Shown here: positions 48,105 to 51,536 of the stretch, in pieces
How the letters are laid out: every line of letters begins with the position of its first letter
Numbering within the stretch: the stretch's first letter is position 1
Assembly (NCBI GenBank): GCA_013154375.1
Contig: JAADCR010000022.1
Span: 1-51,536, forward strand
Reading direction: 5' to 3'
Origin: Aquificota bacterium
GTDB lineage: Bacteria > Aquificota > Aquificia > Aquificales > Aquificaceae
Length of the DNA stretch: 51,536 nucleotides
Position numbers and translations under genes: made by a program
Notes under the pieces: generated by a model
Seen by the model: only the letters and a program-made list of their open reading frames with translations
Databases searched by the model: none
Told to the model about the DNA's origin: nothing

Positions 48105-48872
48105 ATGCGGAAACAGCTCGTAGAGCTTGCCCTCGTGCTCCTTTTAGTACTTCTGGTACGCGAGTATCTGGCTCAGGCCTACAACATACCTTCCGCTTCC
48201 ATGGAGCCGACGCTCCTTATAGGCGACTTTATCTTAGTCAACAAGCTCCTCTACCGGCTCTCCGAGCCCATGCGCGGGGACATGGTGGTCTTTAAGTACC
48301 CGCTTAACCCGCGCGTGGACTTTATAAAGCGGATAGTGGCTAAGGGCGGGGACTTGGTGGAGTTTAAGGAGCTCGAGGGGCCCGACGGGGTTAAGGTCTA
48401 CGAGCTGTGGGTTAACGGCGAGCCGTTTAAGCTCAGCTACAAGGGCGTAAAGAAGATTACGAAAGGAGAGTGTTACGCTTACGAGGAGGCGCTTAAGCGC
48501 GAGGACGGGAAGGTAATCCGTCACGAGGTGTGCTTCTCTAAAAAGAGGCAGAAGATGGCGGGCGTGTCGTTCGACGCGCTCGAGCTCTGTCTCGAGGAGT
48601 CGGAGAGCGGGTTTTACTGTAAGAAGTTTATAGTGCCCGAGGGGCACTACTTCGTCATGGGAGACAACCGCGACAACAGCGAGGACAGCCGCTTCTGGGG
48701 CTTCGTCCCGCGGGAGAACGTGGTAGGTAAAGCCTTCGTTATATACTTCTCCGGTAAAGTGCCGCCCATAAGCTCTCCCGCGGAGGTCTCCCCTTTAGTG
48801 GTTATAAGGCAGATAGTTTACGCGCTGCTACACCCGCGCCCGTCACGCATAGGCAGACCCCTCATTTACTGA
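48105..48872 (+). CDS. lepB: Signal peptidase I
   Basis: A 255-residue S26 peptidase that removes signal peptides. One N-terminal membrane helix (about 6-24) precedes the catalytic Ser S32 (IPSASMEPTL) and Lys K75 (VDFIKRIVAKGG). Box E is MGDNRDNSEDSRFWG near 185. The periplasmic insert between boxes D and E, with YKGVKKITKGECY and several cysteines, is of moderate length. AAGGA precedes the ATG and a TATAAG hexamer overlaps this region. Its last 11 bases overlap the converging bioB. Confidence 0.94.
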   Translation: MRKQLVELALVLLLVLLVREYLAQAYNIPSASMEPTLLIGDFILVNKLLYRLSEPMRGDMVVFKYPLNPRVDFIKRIVAKGGDLVEFKELEGPDGVKVYELWVNGEPFKLSYKGVKKITKGECYAYEEALKREDGKVIRHEVCFSKKRQKMAGVSFDALELCLEESESGFYCKKFIVPEGHYFVMGDNRDNSEDSRFWGFVPRENVVGKAFVIYFSGKVPPISSPAEVSPLVVIRQIVYALLHPRPSRIGRPLIY

Positions 48873-49842
48873 GCTTTAGGTCTTTAAGAAGCTGGTAGTC
48901 TTTACGGACGTCGCGTCCTGCGCGCGTTAGGTACCCGCCTACCATAAGGGCGTTTACCATGAGGACGGCCATGCCGTGAAAGTCGCGTAAGGTCTTCTCC
49001 CGGCCGCCGCAGAGCCGGAGCGTTGCGGTAGGGAGGGCAAAGCGGAAGGCGGCTATAACTTTAAGCGCCTCGAGCGGCTCGACGCCGGGGGCGTTCTCGA
49101 GGGGCGTACCTTCTATGGGCATGAGGAAGTTAAGAGGTACCGAAGGTACCTCCAGCTCGCGGAGCGTTAGCGCCAGCTCGGCCCTCTCTTCGTTACTCTC
49201 TCCCATGCCGAAGATGCCGCCGCTGCAGACCTCCAGACCGGCCTCTTTTACGCGCTTTACCGTCTCGTAGCGCTCCTCCCACCGGTGCGTGCTTACTATC
49301 TTAGGGAAGAACGAGCGCGCGCTCTCGAGGTTGTGGTTTATCCGCTCCACGCCCGCCGTCTTAAGCCGTCTAAGGCTCTCCGCGTCGAGCGTACCGGCCG
49401 AGACGCAGACGCGCAGCTGCGGCATCTCCCGCTTAATCTTTTCTACGGCCCGGCTTATCTGCTCCACCTCTTCTTTAGAGGCTTGTTTACCGCTTAATAC
49501 GACGCAGTAGCGCTCGGCTCCCATCTGGACCGCCCGGCGCGCGCCTTCGATAAGCTCGTGCTCGGGCACGAGGCCGTAAACGGTTACGGGTGCTTTGTAG
49601 TGTTTAGACTGGGCGCAGAAGGCGCAGTCTTCTTCGCAAGCGCCGCTTTTGGCGTTAATTATCGAGCAGAACTCTAAGGCGTTGCCGAAGAAGCGCCTCT
49701 TTACGCGGTGGGCCAGATAAACCGCCAGCGGTACGAGCTCGTCTTCGAGGTTCAGAACCGTCAGAAGCTCGTCTTTAGTAAGCGGCTCGTTTCTTAAAGC
49801 TTTATCGGCTAAAGCGAAGAGCTTCTCTTCGACGGGCAGCAT
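48862..49842 (-). CDS. bioB: Biotin synthase
   Basis: A 326-residue radical-SAM enzyme that inserts sulfur into dethiobiotin. The [4Fe-4S] motif is C-x3-C-x2-C in GACEEDCAFCAQSKHY. Later cysteines in VCVSAGTL and EVCSGGIFGMGES bind the [2Fe-2S] cluster, with the Arg ligand in LRLCGGREKTLRD. Length and order are normal. TAAGGAGGTAA precedes the ATG. It lies 12 bases after secD and is probably on the same transcript. Other bio genes are absent here. Confidence 0.95.
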   Translation of the reverse strand: MLPVEEKLFALADKALRNEPLTKDELLTVLNLEDELVPLAVYLAHRVKRRFFGNALEFCSIINAKSGACEEDCAFCAQSKHYKAPVTVYGLVPEHELIEGARRAVQMGAERYCVVLSGKQASKEEVEQISRAVEKIKREMPQLRVCVSAGTLDAESLRRLKTAGVERINHNLESARSFFPKIVSTHRWEERYETVKRVKEAGLEVCSGGIFGMGESNEERAELALTLRELEVPSVPLNFLMPIEGTPLENAPGVEPLEALKVIAAFRFALPTATLRLCGGREKTLRDFHGMAVLMVNALMVGGYLTRAGRDVRKDYQLLKDLKLSK

Positions 49843-49854
49843 GCGTTTACCTCC

Positions 49855-51348
49855 TTAAATTTTGAGCGCGTTTAGCTTGTAAAGAAGCTCTAAAAAGACG
49901 CGCGCGTAGTAGACGTTGGAGATAAAGCTCGCGAGCGTGCCGAGGGCGAGCGTGGTGGCGAAGCCCTTAACCGGCCCGCTGCCGAACTGGAAGAGTATAA
50001 CCGAGGCTACTAAGAGCGTCACGTGCGTGTCCCAGACGGCCGGAAGGGTTCGCTTAAAGCCCAGCTCTATGGCCTTGGCGAGCGTGTTACCTAAACGGAG
50101 CTCCTCCTTTACGCGCTCGAATATAAGCACGTTTGAGTCCACGGCTATGCCCATGTTTAGGATTATCCCGGCTATGCCGGGGAGCGTAAGCGTGGCGCCC
50201 AGCAGCCCCATGGAGGCCAGAAGGAGTAAGACGTTTAAGAGTATAGAGAGGTTAGCCGTGAGGCCGGCGGTTTTGTAGCGGGCTATTAGCAGAAGCGCCA
50301 GAAGCACCGAGGCTAAAATGCCGGCTTTTACGCCCTGCTCGATGGCGTCGCGGCCCAGCGAGGGGCCTACTACGCGCTCTTGGAGGAACTTTAAAGGTGC
50401 CGGGAGCGAGCCGGTGCGGAGTATGAGCGCGAGGTCTTCGGCCTCTTGGCTGGTAAAGCCGCCGGTTATCTGTCCGCGGTCGGATATCCTACTCCTTATT
50501 ACGGGTGCCGAGACGACTTTGTCTTCGAGCACTATGGCCAGCCGCCGGCCTACGTTTTTCTCGGTAAACTCGCCGAAGCGCTCCGCCGCCTCGGCTTTCA
50601 GCTCGAAGTTAACCGCGGGCTGGCCCAGCTCGTCTACGCCTACGTAAGCCGTTTTTAGGTCCGAGCCGGTGACCACGGGAAGCTTCTCGAGGAGGAACCA
50701 CTCGGTGCCGTCGCGGGAGGGGAGTATCTCCGTCTCGGGCGTTTTAAGCTTCTCGAGCTCTTCCCTCGAGGCGGAAGAGGCCACCACGAGCCTGAGCTCA
50801 AGCGAGGCGGTGCTCCCTATAATTTTTTTCGCCCGCTCGACGTCGAGAAAGCCCGGAAGCTCTACTATTATGCGGTACTTACCGGCCCGGCTTACCACGG
50901 GCTGCGTCACGCCGAGCTTGTCTATCCGGTCGCGTATGACCTCTATGCTCTGGCGGACTATGGCGTCCTTTAGCTCTTCTAGGTAACTCTCTCTAAACGC
51001 GACCCGCAGGGTCGCGTCTTTTACCTCTACCTTTACGGGAAACCTCTTCTCAAGCTCTTTAGCCAGCTTTAGCGCGTCTTCTCCGCTTAAGAGCTCCACC
51101 ACCACGGACTTATCGTCGGCGTAAACTTCTAAAAAGGGTACCTTCTGCTCTTTTAGAAGCTCCTTTATCCGTCGGGCGAGGCTCTCGTACTCGCGCTTAA
51201 ACGCCACCGAGAAGTCGGGCTCGAGGACGAACTCTATCCCTCCTTTAAGGTCGAGGCCGAGGTTAACCGGGTGTTTTACGAGCGCGTAAACCGAGAGGAG
51301 CGTAAGGAGAAGCAGACCCAAAAGGTGGAGCTTCAGGTGTTTTCTCAT
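49855..51348 (-). CDS. secD: Protein translocase subunit SecD
   Basis: A 497-residue inner-membrane protein that helps SecYEG draw proteins outward using the proton gradient. An N-terminal helix (about 8-26) precedes the family motif GLDLKGGIEFVLEPD. A large periplasmic P1 region (about 30-320) follows, then five helices to the end, with GIAVDSNVLIFERVKEEL and the conserved Asp that couples protons. secF is not downstream: bioB follows instead, which is unusual because secD and secF are usually adjacent. Confidence 0.94.
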   Translation of the reverse strand: MRKHLKLHLLGLLLLTLLSVYALVKHPVNLGLDLKGGIEFVLEPDFSVAFKREYESLARRIKELLKEQKVPFLEVYADDKSVVVELLSGEDALKLAKELEKRFPVKVEVKDATLRVAFRESYLEELKDAIVRQSIEVIRDRIDKLGVTQPVVSRAGKYRIIVELPGFLDVERAKKIIGSTASLELRLVVASSASREELEKLKTPETEILPSRDGTEWFLLEKLPVVTGSDLKTAYVGVDELGQPAVNFELKAEAAERFGEFTEKNVGRRLAIVLEDKVVSAPVIRSRISDRGQITGGFTSQEAEDLALILRTGSLPAPLKFLQERVVGPSLGRDAIEQGVKAGILASVLLALLLIARYKTAGLTANLSILLNVLLLLASMGLLGATLTLPGIAGIILNMGIAVDSNVLIFERVKEELRLGNTLAKAIELGFKRTLPAVWDTHVTLLVASVILFQFGSGPVKGFATTLALGTLASFISNVYYARVFLELLYKLNALKI

Positions 51349-51359
51349 ACTTAGCTATA

Positions 51360-51536
51360 TTAACGGAGGCGCGGGTGCATGGGCATCCGCTCGAGCTTCT
51401 CGTAGCCTTCGGGGAGCTTTAGTATCTCTTCGGGTATGGGGCCTTTTTTTACGGAGGTTACCTCGGTAAAGGGGGTGAGGTTCATAAAGCGCTGCTCGGT
51501 TCTTATAACGCCGCCGTACTTTTTTCTGAGCTCTTC
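51360..51536 (-). CDS. C-terminal part of an unknown protein (cut by window edge)
   Basis: The last 58 codons before TAA are present. They read EELRKKYGGVIRTEQRFMNL, then TPFTEVTSVKKGPIPEEIL and KLPEGYEKLERMPMHPRLR. The KLPEGYEKL ending resembles C-termini of small exported DUF4412-type proteins, in which an LPEGY-like segment closes the fold, but the fragment is too short to be sure. It ends 11 bases before the secD start and may lead that transcript. Confidence 0.5.
   Translation of the reverse strand, partial: EELRKKYGGVIRTEQRFMNLTPFTEVTSVKKGPIPEEILKLPEGYEKLERMPMHPRLR

Noticed and set aside
49134-49152. 8-bp inverted repeat around GAA in bioB
   Set aside because: Short arms in a coding region with a repeated Val-Pro-like codon pattern; likely chance.
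1-51536. CRISPR arrays and tRNA or rRNA genes
   Set aside because: I looked for regularly spaced repeats and for cloverleaf-like or rRNA-like sequence in the gaps and saw none; nearly all bases are in protein genes. A dedicated tRNA search would be more certain.

Overview
The window is a dense bacterial chromosome segment from a Gram-negative, probably thermophilic member of the Aquificota. The evidence is indirect. There is a Pol I made only of 3'-5' exonuclease and polymerase domains, an Argonaute resembling the Aquifex aeolicus one from end to end, a thermophile-type two-thioredoxin-fold protein disulfide oxidoreductase, heavy use of ATA and AGA/AGG codons in a GC-rich background, and outer-membrane genes (lptD, bamD, lpxD, lpxI). 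I see no rRNA, tRNA, CRISPR array, insertion sequence, integrase or phage structural gene, and no gap over 300 bases without a gene.

Layout. 1-6150: end of rpe, then the minus-strand nrdA-moxR-HAD phosphatase-lptD run. 6247-9845: polA, and a PhoB/PhoR-like pair transcribed divergently from a region with 11-bp TTAA direct repeats. 9823-16822: rnr-lpxD, a three-domain acyl-activating/acyl-carrier/acyltransferase protein, and a PepSY-type membrane protein behind a second set of 11-bp GTTAA repeats. 16890-19270: a two-gene McrBC-type restriction module, more A-rich than its surroundings and placed 4 bases upstream of trpC. 19275-26469: trpC, an oxidoreductase, a methyltransferase, pdo-accD-mgtC, rplY-pth and an M16 protease. 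26421-37122: rng-bamD-rsfS, lpxI-coaE, and a long minus-strand run era, htpX, histidine phosphatase, TPR protein, exbB, exbD, ydcF-like. 37150-39980: a plus-strand operon ending in a TrkA/USP-like regulator and a CPA2 antiporter. 39983-44943: an Argonaute divergent from an arsA-flavodoxin-aminotransferase-small CC protein cluster. 44940 to the end: a DsbC-like lipoprotein, leuA, lepB, bioB, secD and one cut gene.

The most notable item is the 564-residue Argonaute at 39983-41677. The MID 5'-phosphate pocket (Y343, K347, Q358, K384) is intact. The PIWI catalytic positions read E405, D449 and G546 where an active enzyme has Asp at each, and the PAZ region is shortened. It looks like a slicing-dead, guide-binding derivative of the Aquifex-type enzyme. 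Its promoter overlaps that of the divergent arsA gene. With the McrBC module this makes two nucleic-acid defence candidates among housekeeping genes.

Two genome-style signals recur. Many first genes of transcripts have a TATAAT-like hexamer 7-10 bases before the start codon and no Shine-Dalgarno sequence, suggesting leaderless mRNAs. Converging genes often overlap at their 3' ends, by up to 49 bases.
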